Below, piece after piece: positions 57,117 through 64,000 of a stretch of DNA of 64,000 bases. This DNA comes from Streptomyces ficellus (GTDB lineage: Bacteria > Actinomycetota > Actinomycetes > Streptomycetales > Streptomycetaceae). Each line of letters opens with the position of its first letter. The first letter of the stretch is position 1. The position numbers were made by a program, and so were the translations under genes. The notes below the pieces were generated by a model. That model saw nothing but the letters and a program-made list of their open reading frames with translations, did no database searches and had not been told where the DNA came from. The DNA is taken from contig NZ_CP034279.1 in NCBI RefSeq assembly GCF_009739905.1, positions 1,178,001-1,242,000 of the forward strand. The letters are read 5' to 3'.

Positions 57117-58454
57117 GTGAAGGAAATCCTGGACGCGATTCAGTCGCCGGACACCACGTCCGCGGACTTCGCCGCTCTGCCGCTCCCCGAGTCCTACCGC
57201 GCGGTGACCGTGCACAAGGACGAGACCGAGATGTTCGCCGGTCTCACCACGCGCGAGAAGGACCCGCGCAAGTCGCTGCACGTCGAGGACGTGGCGCTGC
57301 CCGAGCTGGGCCCGGGCGAGGCGCTGGTGGCCGTGATGGCCTCCTCGGTCAACTACAACTCCGTGTGGACCTCGATCTTCGAGCCGGTGTCGACCTTCAG
57401 CTTCCTGGAGCGGTACGGCAAGCTCTCCGAGCTCACCAAGCGCCACGACCTGCCGTACCACATCATCGGCTCCGACCTGGCGGGCGTCGTCCTGCGCACC
57501 GGCCCGGGCGTCAACGCCTGGCGCCCCGGCGACGAGGTCGTCGCCCACTGCCTGTCCGTCGAGCTGGAGTCCTCCGACGGCCACAACGACACCATGCTCG
57601 ACCCCGAGCAGCGCATCTGGGGCTTCGAGACCAACTTCGGCGGCCTCGCGGAGATCGCGCTGGTCAAGTCGAACCAGCTGATGCCGAAGCCGGACCACCT
57701 CAGCTGGGAGGAGGCGGCCGCACCGGGCCTGGTGAACTCCACCGCCTACCGCCAGCTCGTCTCCCGCAACGGCGCCGGCATGAAGCAGGGCGACAACGTC
57801 CTGATCTGGGGCGCCAGCGGCGGCCTCGGCTCGTACGCGACGCAGTTCGCGCTGGCCGGCGGCGCCAACCCGATCTGTGTCGTCTCCAGCGAGCAGAAGG
57901 CGGACATCTGCCGTGCGATGGGCGCCGAGGCGATCATCGACCGCAGCGCCGAGGGCTACAAGTTCTGGAAGGACGAGCGCACCCAGGACCCGAAGGAGTG
58001 GAAGCGCTTCGGCAAGCGCATCCGCGAGTTCACCGGCGGCGAGGACATCGACATCGTCTTCGAGCACCCCGGCCGCGAGACCTTCGGCGCGTCGGTCTAC
58101 GTCACCCGCAAGGGCGGCACCATCACCACCTGCGCCTCGACCTCGGGCTACATGCACGAGTACGACAACCGCTACCTGTGGATGTCGCTGAAGCGGATCA
58201 TCGGCTCGCACTTCGCGAACTACCGCGAGGCGTGGGAGGCCAACCGCCTGATCGCCAAGGGCAAGATCCACCCGACGCTCTCGAAGACGTACACGCTGGA
58301 CGACACCGGCCAGGCAGCGTACGACGTCCACCGCAACCTCCACCAGGGCAAGGTCGGCGTCCTGTGCCTGGCTCCCGAGGAGGGCATGGGCGTCAAGAAC
58401 CAGGAGATGCGGGACAAGCACATCGACGCCATCAACCGCTTCCGGAACGTCTGA
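57117..58454 (+). CDS. ccr: Crotonyl-CoA carboxylase/reductase
   Basis: 445 residues of the medium-chain dehydrogenase/reductase family. The CO2-binding residues known from Kitasatospora Ccr are present at identical numbers: Asn81 (SVNYNSVWT), Phe170-Glu171 (WGFETNFGG) and His365 (IIGSHFANYR). NADPH-binding WGASGGLGSYATQ lies at about 231-243. Reductively carboxylates crotonyl-CoA to (2S)-ethylmalonyl-CoA, which starts the ethylmalonyl-CoA pathway and supplies extender units to polyketides. GTG 57117 follows GGAGG (57105-57109). First gene of a five-gene operon; its stop overlaps the mutase start by one base. Confidence 0.95.
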   Translation: MKEILDAIQSPDTTSADFAALPLPESYRAVTVHKDETEMFAGLTTREKDPRKSLHVEDVALPELGPGEALVAVMASSVNYNSVWTSIFEPVSTFSFLERYGKLSELTKRHDLPYHIIGSDLAGVVLRTGPGVNAWRPGDEVVAHCLSVELESSDGHNDTMLDPEQRIWGFETNFGGLAEIALVKSNQLMPKPDHLSWEEAAAPGLVNSTAYRQLVSRNGAGMKQGDNVLIWGASGGLGSYATQFALAGGANPICVVSSEQKADICRAMGAEAIIDRSAEGYKFWKDERTQDPKEWKRFGKRIREFTGGEDIDIVFEHPGRETFGASVYVTRKGGTITTCASTSGYMHEYDNRYLWMSLKRIIGSHFANYREAWEANRLIAKGKIHPTLSKTYTLDDTGQAAYDVHRNLHQGKVGVLCLAPEEGMGVKNQEMRDKHIDAINRFRNV

Positions 58455-60475
58455 TGACGGAACGGAAGAAGGACCGCCCCTGGCTGATGCGGACGTACGC
58501 CGGTCACTCGACCGCCGAGGCGTCCAACGAGCTCTACCGGCGCAACCTCGCCAAGGGCCAGACCGGTCTGTCCGTCGCCTTCGACCTGCCGACGCAGACG
58601 GGCTACGACCCGGACCACATCCTCGCCCGCGGCGAGGTGGGCCGGGTCGGGGTCCCCGTCTCGCACCTCGGTGACATGCGCCGGCTGTTCCAGGACATCC
58701 CCCTGGAGCAGATGAACACCTCCATGACCATCAACGCCACCGCCATGTGGCTGCTGGCGCTGTACCAGGTGGTGGCCGAGGAGCAGGGCGCGGACATCAC
58801 CAGGCTCCAGGGGACGACGCAGAACGACATCGTCAAGGAGTACCTGTCGCGCGGGACGCACGTCTTCCCGCCCGGTCCGTCGCTGCGGCTGACCACCGAC
58901 ATGATCACCTACACGGTGAACCACATCCCCAAGTGGAACCCGATCAACATCTGCAGCTACCACCTGCAGGAGGCGGGCGCGACGCCGGTCCAGGAGATCT
59001 CGTACGCCATGTCGACGGCCATCGCGGTCCTCGACGCGGTGTTCGCCTCCGGACAGGTGCCGGAGGAGCGCAAGGGTGATGTGGTCGCGCGGATCTCCTT
59101 CTTCGTGAACGCGGGCGTCCGCTTCGTCGAGGAGATGTGCAAGATGCGCGCCTTCGGCCGCATCTGGGACCGGATCACCCGGGAGCGGTACGGGATCGAG
59201 AACCCCAAGCACCGCCGCTTCCGCTACGGCGTGCAGGTCAACTCGCTCGGCCTGACCGAGGCACAGCCGGAGAACAACGTCCAGCGCATCGTCCTGGAGA
59301 TGCTGGCCGTGACGCTGTCGAAGGACGCACGCGCGCGTGCCGTCCAGCTCCCCGCCTGGAACGAGGCCCTGGGCCTCCCCCGCCCCTGGGACCAGCAGTG
59401 GAGCCTGCGCATCCAGCAGGTCCTGGCGCACGAGAGCGACCTGCTGGAGTACGAGGACATCTTCGCCGGCTCGCACGTCATCGAGGCCAAGGTGGACGCC
59501 CTGGTCGGGGAGTGCCTGGCGGAGATCGACCGCATCCAGGAGATGGGCGGCGCGATGGCCGCCGTCGAGTCCGGCTACCTCAAGTCGCAGCTGGTGTCCT
59601 CGCACGCCGAGCGGCGGGCCAGGATCGAGGCCGGCGACGAGAAGATCGTCGGCGTCAACATCTACGAGACGACCGAGCCCAACCCGCTCACCGCCGACCT
59701 GGACACCGCCATCATGACGGTGGACCCGGCCAACGAGGCGCGGGTCGTGGCGAAGCTCCACGAGTGGCGCGACAACCGCGACGAGACCCGCGCCCAGGAG
59801 GCGCTGGCCGCCCTCAAGGCGACCGCCGCCGGGGACGGCAACCTCTTCGAGGCCACCCTGGAGTGCGCCCGCGCCGGCGTCACCACCGGTGAGTGGTCAT
59901 GGGCGCTGCGGGACGTCTTCGGCGAGTTCCGCGCCCCGACCGGCGTGTCGTCCGCGCCCGTCGCGGTCACCGCCGAGGAGGGCACCCCGCTCGCCGTGGT
60001 GCGCGACAAGGTGGCCCGGACGGCACAGGAGCTGGGCACCGGACGGCTGCGGCTGCTGGTGGGCAAGCCGGGGCTGGACGGGCACTCCAACGGCGCCGAG
60101 CAGATCGCGGTACGCGCGCGTGACGCCGGTTTCGAGGTGGTCTACCAGGGCATCCGGCTGACGCCCGAGCAGATCGTCAACGCCGCGCTGGCGGAGGACG
60201 TGCACTGCGTGGGCCTGTCGATCCTGTCCGGGTCGCACGCCGAGCTGGTGCCGGACGTCCTGGCGCGGCTGCGCGAGGCGGGCGCGTCCGACATCCCGGT
60301 CATCGTCGGCGGGATCATCCCGAGCGCCGACGCCGCCGAACTGAAGCGGGCCGGAGTGGCCGCCGTCTTCACACCGAAGGACTTCGGTATCACGGAGATC
60401 ATCGGACGTATCGTCGACGAGATCCGTACAGCGAACAAGCTCAACCCCCTCGAAAGCTCGGAGGTCCCCGCATGA
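58454..60475 (+). CDS. meaA: Ethylmalonyl-CoA mutase (MeaA-like), adenosylcobalamin-dependent
   Basis: 673 residues. The N-terminal barrel domain contains GQTGLSVAFDLPTQTGYDPD (about 36-55), VSHLGDMRRLFQDIPLEQMN and TQNDIVKEYLSRGTHVFPPG. The C-terminal B12 domain carries the cobalamin motif GKPGLDGHSNGAEQIAVRA (DxHxxG) and the later ILSGSHAELVPDVL and VIVGGIIPSADAAELKRAG. Single-chain size and position next to ccr identify it as ethylmalonyl-CoA mutase (Ecm/MeaA) and not methylmalonyl-CoA mutase, which is a close relative. Product is (2S)-methylsuccinyl-CoA. ATG 58454 shares one base with the ccr stop and the gene ends in an ATGA overlap with the lyase. Confidence 0.92.
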   Translation: MTERKKDRPWLMRTYAGHSTAEASNELYRRNLAKGQTGLSVAFDLPTQTGYDPDHILARGEVGRVGVPVSHLGDMRRLFQDIPLEQMNTSMTINATAMWLLALYQVVAEEQGADITRLQGTTQNDIVKEYLSRGTHVFPPGPSLRLTTDMITYTVNHIPKWNPINICSYHLQEAGATPVQEISYAMSTAIAVLDAVFASGQVPEERKGDVVARISFFVNAGVRFVEEMCKMRAFGRIWDRITRERYGIENPKHRRFRYGVQVNSLGLTEAQPENNVQRIVLEMLAVTLSKDARARAVQLPAWNEALGLPRPWDQQWSLRIQQVLAHESDLLEYEDIFAGSHVIEAKVDALVGECLAEIDRIQEMGGAMAAVESGYLKSQLVSSHAERRARIEAGDEKIVGVNIYETTEPNPLTADLDTAIMTVDPANEARVVAKLHEWRDNRDETRAQEALAALKATAAGDGNLFEATLECARAGVTTGEWSWALRDVFGEFRAPTGVSSAPVAVTAEEGTPLAVVRDKVARTAQELGTGRLRLLVGKPGLDGHSNGAEQIAVRARDAGFEVVYQGIRLTPEQIVNAALAEDVHCVGLSILSGSHAELVPDVLARLREAGASDIPVIVGGIIPSADAAELKRAGVAAVFTPKDFGITEIIGRIVDEIRTANKLNPLESSEVPA

Positions 60476-61434
60476 CGACGGTCAACCGTCTCCGCCCGCG
60501 CCGCTCCTGTCTGGCCGTCCCCGGCTCGAACCCGCGCTTCCTGGAGAAGGCCCAGGGCCTCCCCGCCGACCAGGTCTTCCTGGACCTGGAGGACGCGTGC
60601 GCGCCGCTGGCCAAGCCGGAGGCCCGGCACACCATCGTCAAGTTCCTCAACGAGGGCGACTGGACGGGCAAGACCAGGGTCGTGCGGGTCAACGACTGGA
60701 CCACGGAGTGGACGTACCGCGACGTCGTCACCGTCGTCGAGGGCGCGGGCCCGAACCTGGACTGCATCATGCTGCCGAAGGTGCAGAACGCCGAGCAGGT
60801 CGTGGCGCTGGACCTGCTGCTGACGCAGATCGAGAAGACGATGGGCTTCGAGGTCGGCCGGATCGGCATCGAGGCCCAGATCGAGAACGCCCAGGGCCTC
60901 AACAACGTCAACGCGATCGCGCAGGCCTCGCCGCGCGTCGAGACGATCATCTTCGGCCCGGCCGACTTCATGGCGTCCATCAACATGAAGTCGCTGGTGG
61001 TCGGCGAGCAGCCGCCCGGCTACCCGGCCGACGCGTACCACTACATCCTGATGAAGATCCTGATGGCGGCCCGCGCCAACGACCTCCAGGCGATCGACGG
61101 CCCGTACCTCCAGATCAAGAACGTGGACGGCTTCCGCGCGGTGGCCGGCCGGGCCGCGGCGCTGGGCTTCGACGGCAAGTGGGTGCTGCACCCGGGCCAG
61201 GTGGACGCGGCGAACGAGGTGTTCTCGCCGTCCCAGGAGGACTTCGACCACGCCGAGCTGATCCTGGACGCGTACGAGTACTACACGTCCGAGGCGGGCG
61301 GCAAGAAGGGCTCGGCGATGCTCGGCGACGAGATGATCGACGAGGCCAGCCGCAAGATGGCGCTCGTCATCTCCGGCAAGGGCCGCGCCGCCGGCATGAC
61401 CCGCACCTCGAAGTTCCAGGCCCCGGAGGCGTAA
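60472..61434 (+). CDS. mcl: HpcH/HpaI-type CoA ester lyase, probable malyl-/beta-methylmalyl-CoA lyase
   Basis: 320 residues. CitE/malyl-CoA lyase fold: RRSCLAVPGSNPRFLEKAQG at the N-terminus, QVFLDLEDACAPLAKPEARH (about 36-55; Glu/Asp metal and phosphate site), VGRIGIEAQIENAQGLNNVN (metal Glu) and IIFGPADFMASINMK. In the ethylmalonyl-CoA pathway this enzyme splits beta-methylmalyl-CoA into glyoxylate and propionyl-CoA; context supports that role. Overlaps meaA by four bases. A MaoC gene follows five bases after the stop. Confidence 0.92.
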   Translation: MTTVNRLRPRRSCLAVPGSNPRFLEKAQGLPADQVFLDLEDACAPLAKPEARHTIVKFLNEGDWTGKTRVVRVNDWTTEWTYRDVVTVVEGAGPNLDCIMLPKVQNAEQVVALDLLLTQIEKTMGFEVGRIGIEAQIENAQGLNNVNAIAQASPRVETIIFGPADFMASINMKSLVVGEQPPGYPADAYHYILMKILMAARANDLQAIDGPYLQIKNVDGFRAVAGRAAALGFDGKWVLHPGQVDAANEVFSPSQEDFDHAELILDAYEYYTSEAGGKKGSAMLGDEMIDEASRKMALVISGKGRAAGMTRTSKFQAPEA

Positions 61435-61439
61435 CCACC

Positions 61440-61964
61440 ATGCAGTTCGGCCGCACCTACGAAGAGTTCGAAGTCGGCGCCGTGTACAAGCACTGGCCCG
61501 GGAAGACGGTCACCGAGTACGACGACCACCTCTTCTGCCTGCTCACGATGAACCACCACCCCCTCCACATGGACACCAACTATGCGGAGAAGACGACGGA
61601 CTTCGGGAAGAACGTCGTCGTCGGCAACTACATCTACTCGCTCCTGCTGGGCATGTCGGTGCCGGACGTCTCCGGCAAGGCGATCGCCAACCTGGAGATC
61701 GAGTCGCTGCGGCACGTGGCGCCGACCTTCCACGGCGACACCATCTACGGCGAGACGACGGTGCTGGACAAGACCCCGTCGAGGTCCAAGAGCGACCGCG
61801 GGATCGTGTACGTCGAGACCAAGGGCTACAAGCAGGACGGCACGCTGGTCTGCGTGTTCCGCCGCAAGGTGATGGTGCCCACCGAGACGTACATCAAGGA
61901 GCGCGGCGGCGAGCAGCCCGGCCGCCCGGAGCTGAACGCCCCTTCGGAAAAGACGGAGAAGTAG
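61440..61964 (+). CDS. MaoC-family hydratase, probable mesaconyl-CoA hydratase
   Basis: 174 residues. Hotdog/MaoC fold with YDDHLFCLLTMNHHPLHMDT (about 29-48), the catalytic Asp/His region, and LRHVAPTFHGDTIYGETTVL (about 87-106). In R. sphaeroides-type pathway the hydratase between 2-methylsuccinyl-CoA and beta-methylmalyl-CoA is a MaoC protein; here its place between lyase and acyl-CoA dehydrogenase fits. ATG 61440 is five bases after the lyase stop. About half the size of the two-domain mesaconyl-CoA hydratases, so it may work as a dimer of single domains. Confidence 0.85.
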   Translation: MQFGRTYEEFEVGAVYKHWPGKTVTEYDDHLFCLLTMNHHPLHMDTNYAEKTTDFGKNVVVGNYIYSLLLGMSVPDVSGKAIANLEIESLRHVAPTFHGDTIYGETTVLDKTPSRSKSDRGIVYVETKGYKQDGTLVCVFRRKVMVPTETYIKERGGEQPGRPELNAPSEKTEK

Positions 61965-61966
61965 TC

Positions 61967-63172
61967 ATGGCCCGACTCGCGCAGACCCACGGTCTGACCG
62001 ACGTCCAGCAGGAGATCCTGTCCACGGTCCGGGACTTCGTCGACAAGGAGATCATCCCGGTCGCGACCGGGCTGGAGCACCGCGACGAGTACCCGCAGGA
62101 CATCGTCGAGGGACTCAAGGAGCTGGGTGTCTTCGGGCTGATGATCCCGGAGGAGTACGGGGGTCTGGGCGAGTCCCTCCTCACGTACGCGCTGTGCGTG
62201 GAGGAGATCGCGCGCGGCTGGATGTCCGTGTCGGGCATCATCAACACCCACTTCATCGTCGCGTACATGCTCAAGCAGCACGGTACGCAGGAGCAGAAGG
62301 ACACCTTCCTGCCGCGGATGGCGGCCGGCGAGGTGCGGGGCGCGTTCTCGATGTCGGAGCCGGCGCTCGGCTCCGACGTGTCGGCCATCACGTCCAAGGC
62401 GGTGCGGGACGGCGACGAGTACGTCCTGAACGGCCAGAAGATGTGGCTCACCAACGGCGGCACGTCAACGCTCGTCGCGGTTCTCGTCCGAAGTGACGAA
62501 GGACACCCCGAGGGAACAGCGCCCCACAAGTCGATGACGACCTTCCTCGTGGAGAAGGAGCCCGGCTTCGGAGAGGTCCGGCCCGGCCTCACCATCCCCG
62601 GGAAGATCGACAAGATGGGTTACAAGGGGGTCGACACCACCGAACTCATCATGGACGGACTGCGCATTCCGGCCAATCGGGTGCTCGGCGGGACCACCGG
62701 CCGAGGGTTTTACCAAATGATGGACGGTGTCGAGGTCGGCCGTGTGAATGTCGCGGCACGTGGTTGCGGTGTGGCGCAGCGTGCGTTTGAGCTGGGTGTC
62801 TCGTATGCCCAGCAACGTCAGACTTTCGGCAAGCCGATCGCCCAGCACCAGGCGATCCAGTTCAAGCTGGCCGAAATGGCTACCAAGGTCGAGGCCGCTC
62901 ATGCGATGATGGTCAACGCAGCACGCAAAAAGGACTCCGGGGAGCGAAACGACCTGGAAGCAGGGATGGCGAAGTACCTCGCCTCCGAATACTGCAAGGA
63001 AGTCGTCGAGGACGCGTTCCGCATCCACGGTGGCTACGGGTTCTCGAAGGAATACGAGATCGAGCGTCTCTACCGTGAGGCACCCATGCTGCTCATCGGC
63101 GAAGGTACCGCCGAGATCCAGAAAATGATCATTGGGCGTCGGTTGCTGGAGGAGTACCGATTCCAGGGGTGA
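61967..63172 (+). CDS. Acyl-CoA dehydrogenase, probable 2-methylsuccinyl-CoA dehydrogenase
   Basis: 401 residues, standard acyl-CoA dehydrogenase length. FAD/acyl region LTYALCVEEIARGWMSVSGI, then GAFSMSEPALGSDVSAITSK (about 125-144), RGFYQMMDGVEVGRVNVAAR mid-domain, and C-terminal LIGEGTAEIQKMIIGRRLLE with the EGT glutamate (catalytic base position in the short-chain-type enzymes). Placement last in the ethylmalonyl-CoA operon suggests it oxidises (2S)-methylsuccinyl-CoA to mesaconyl-CoA. Shorter than the proteobacterial Mcd (about 550 residues), which has an N-terminal extension absent here. Starts two bases after the MaoC stop. Confidence 0.88.
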   Translation: MARLAQTHGLTDVQQEILSTVRDFVDKEIIPVATGLEHRDEYPQDIVEGLKELGVFGLMIPEEYGGLGESLLTYALCVEEIARGWMSVSGIINTHFIVAYMLKQHGTQEQKDTFLPRMAAGEVRGAFSMSEPALGSDVSAITSKAVRDGDEYVLNGQKMWLTNGGTSTLVAVLVRSDEGHPEGTAPHKSMTTFLVEKEPGFGEVRPGLTIPGKIDKMGYKGVDTTELIMDGLRIPANRVLGGTTGRGFYQMMDGVEVGRVNVAARGCGVAQRAFELGVSYAQQRQTFGKPIAQHQAIQFKLAEMATKVEAAHAMMVNAARKKDSGERNDLEAGMAKYLASEYCKEVVEDAFRIHGGYGFSKEYEIERLYREAPMLLIGEGTAEIQKMIIGRRLLEEYRFQG

Positions 63173-63339
63173 TTGTCGCTTTCGAGCCGGTTTGGCCGCG
63201 AAGAAGATCACACCCTGTCATCGTCTTCCGGCCGCCGACTCGGCTTCTGGCTTGCCCAGTTGCGGCCCGCAACCGATAGCATCGTCAGAAAGCCGCCGTC
63301 CCCCGCATCCGCGCGGCATCACCGCTACGAAGGTCATCC

Positions 63340-63996
63340 ATGCCCCACAGCCAAACCTCTGCACCTCGCGACAGCCGTTTCGGCGTACGCATCGCTCGCG
63401 GAGCATCGCCGTGGCTTCTGCCGACCGTCGCCACCGCTGCCCTCAGTCTTGCCCGTTCTCGCCGCTCCAAGCGCGCCGCGGCCATCGCCGTGCCCACCAC
63501 CGCTCTCGCGGCGGGCATGCTGTGGTTCTTCCGCGACCCCGAGCGCGAGATCGCGCAGGGCCGGGTCATCTCGCCCGCCGACGGGGTGGTGCAGAGCATC
63601 ATGCCGTGGAAGGACGGGCGGACCCGGGTCGCCATCTTCATGAGCCCGCTGAACGTCCACGTCAACCGCGCGCCGCTGGCGGGCACGGTGACGTCCGTGG
63701 AGCACGTCCCGGGCGGGTTCGTGCCGGCGTTCAACAAGGAGAGCGAGAACAACGAGCGCGTTGTCTGGCACTTCGACACCGAGCTCGGCGACATCGAGAT
63801 GGTGCAGATCGCGGGTGCGGTCGCCCGCCGCATCGTGCCCTACCTCCCGCAGGGGACGAAGGTCGAGCAGGGCGAGCGCATCGGTCTGATCCGCTTCGGA
63901 TCGCGCGTTGACATCTACCTTCCGGAAGGTGTCGACGTCGCTGTCGAGGTCGGTCAGACCACGACTGCGGGGGTGACTCGAATTGACCGTGATTGA
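63340..63996 (+). CDS. psd: Phosphatidylserine decarboxylase
   Basis: 218 residues. A Ser/Arg-rich N-terminus with a hydrophobic helix (AAAIAVPTTALAAGMLWFFR, about 46-65), then FRDPEREIAQGRVISPADGVVQSIM, FMSPLNVHVNRAPLAG and NNERVVWHFDTELGDIEMVQIAG. The autocatalytic cleavage site is the GS pair in IRFGSRVDIYLPEG (Ser188), which becomes the pyruvoyl group. Archaeal-type short Psd, membrane bound, makes phosphatidylethanolamine. Followed immediately by a probable pssA start, so a phospholipid operon is likely. Confidence 0.92.
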   Translation: MPHSQTSAPRDSRFGVRIARGASPWLLPTVATAALSLARSRRSKRAAAIAVPTTALAAGMLWFFRDPEREIAQGRVISPADGVVQSIMPWKDGRTRVAIFMSPLNVHVNRAPLAGTVTSVEHVPGGFVPAFNKESENNERVVWHFDTELGDIEMVQIAGAVARRIVPYLPQGTKVEQGERIGLIRFGSRVDIYLPEGVDVAVEVGQTTTAGVTRIDRD

Positions 63997-64000
63997 TCCC
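63983..64000 (+). CDS. pssA: Start of a probable CDP-diacylglycerol-serine phosphatidyltransferase (cut by window edge)
   Basis: Only six codons are visible: TTG 63983 or GTG 63989 then ATT GAT CCC (VIDP). It overlaps the psd stop. The identity is inferred mainly from the conserved psd-pssA pairing in Streptomyces; the short sequence itself does not prove it. Confidence 0.35.

Noticed and set aside
1..64000. CRISPR arrays, tRNA, rRNA or prophage genes.
   Set aside because: No regularly spaced repeats, no cloverleaf-like sequence and no phage structural genes were seen by reading; a dedicated scan (tRNAscan, CRISPR finder) could not be run.

Overview
The window is high-GC actinobacterial DNA, almost certainly from Streptomyces or a close relative. 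Evidence: strong third-position G/C bias, frequent GTG starts, ATGA/GTGA stop-start overlaps, dense gene packing, Streptomyces-type gas-vesicle clusters (gvpO-A-F-G-(Y-Z)-J-L-S-K) and a ccr/meaA ethylmalonyl-CoA operon. From memory, gene order from the LigD/gvp region to psd resembles S. coelicolor around SCO6468-SCO6508; this was not checked by search. No rRNA, tRNA, CRISPR array, intact insertion sequence or prophage was seen.

Layout. 0-7 kb: truncated amino-acid permease, membrane-anchored phosphodiesterase, two metallo-beta-lactamase-fold hydrolases flanking a DedA protein, and an aminotransferase-like protein with no lysine at all. 7-14.3 kb: SigB/SigF-type sigma factor divergent from a pyruvate-oxidase-like TPP enzyme, DUF2795 and PfpI proteins, a DinB-type enzyme, a PAP2-diacylglycerol kinase fusion and a lipoprotein L,D-transpeptidase. 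14.4-17.8 kb (minus): gas vesicle cluster 1, gvpOAFGJLSK. 17.8-24.3 kb: stand-alone LigD-type polymerase, GNAT, transketolase plus type II NADH dehydrogenase, methyltransferase, VOC protein. 24.3-30.5 kb (plus): gas vesicle cluster 2, gvpOAFGYZJLSK, followed by a CsbD protein. 30.5-39.8 kb: DUF5107/TPR protein, arginase-family protein with altered metal ligands, GNAT, secreted PASTA-like protein, MFS transporter divergent from a GntR regulator, adenosine deaminase, AI-2E-type transporter. 39.9-45 kb (minus): overlapping four-peptidase operon (M55-M20-S9-S66). 45-53.6 kb: MFS transporter fused to three carboxypeptidase-regulatory-like domains, SRPBCC protein, radical SAM protein behind a LexA-like palindrome, secreted S33 peptidase, RidA, HEAT-repeat protein. 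53.9-64 kb: duplicated 3-hydroxyacyl-CoA dehydrogenase, TetR regulator, ethylmalonyl-CoA operon (ccr, ethylmalonyl-CoA mutase, malyl-CoA lyase, MaoC hydratase, acyl-CoA dehydrogenase), then psd and the first codons of a probable pssA.

How it fits together. The ccr operon turns crotonyl-CoA through ethylmalonyl-, methylsuccinyl-, mesaconyl- and methylmalyl-CoA into glyoxylate and propionyl-CoA, with the upstream dehydrogenase feeding crotonyl-CoA. The MFS/GntR/add segment shares a TTGTCNGACAA palindrome and may be one regulon. The most unusual feature is two gas-vesicle clusters facing away from each other within 16 kb. Only cluster 2 carries gvpY and gvpZ, which encode long, strongly charged, low-complexity tails, and its GvpA and GvpJ also carry charged tails that cluster 1 lacks. 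This suggests a charge-driven assembly or scaffolding variant of the gas-vesicle system.
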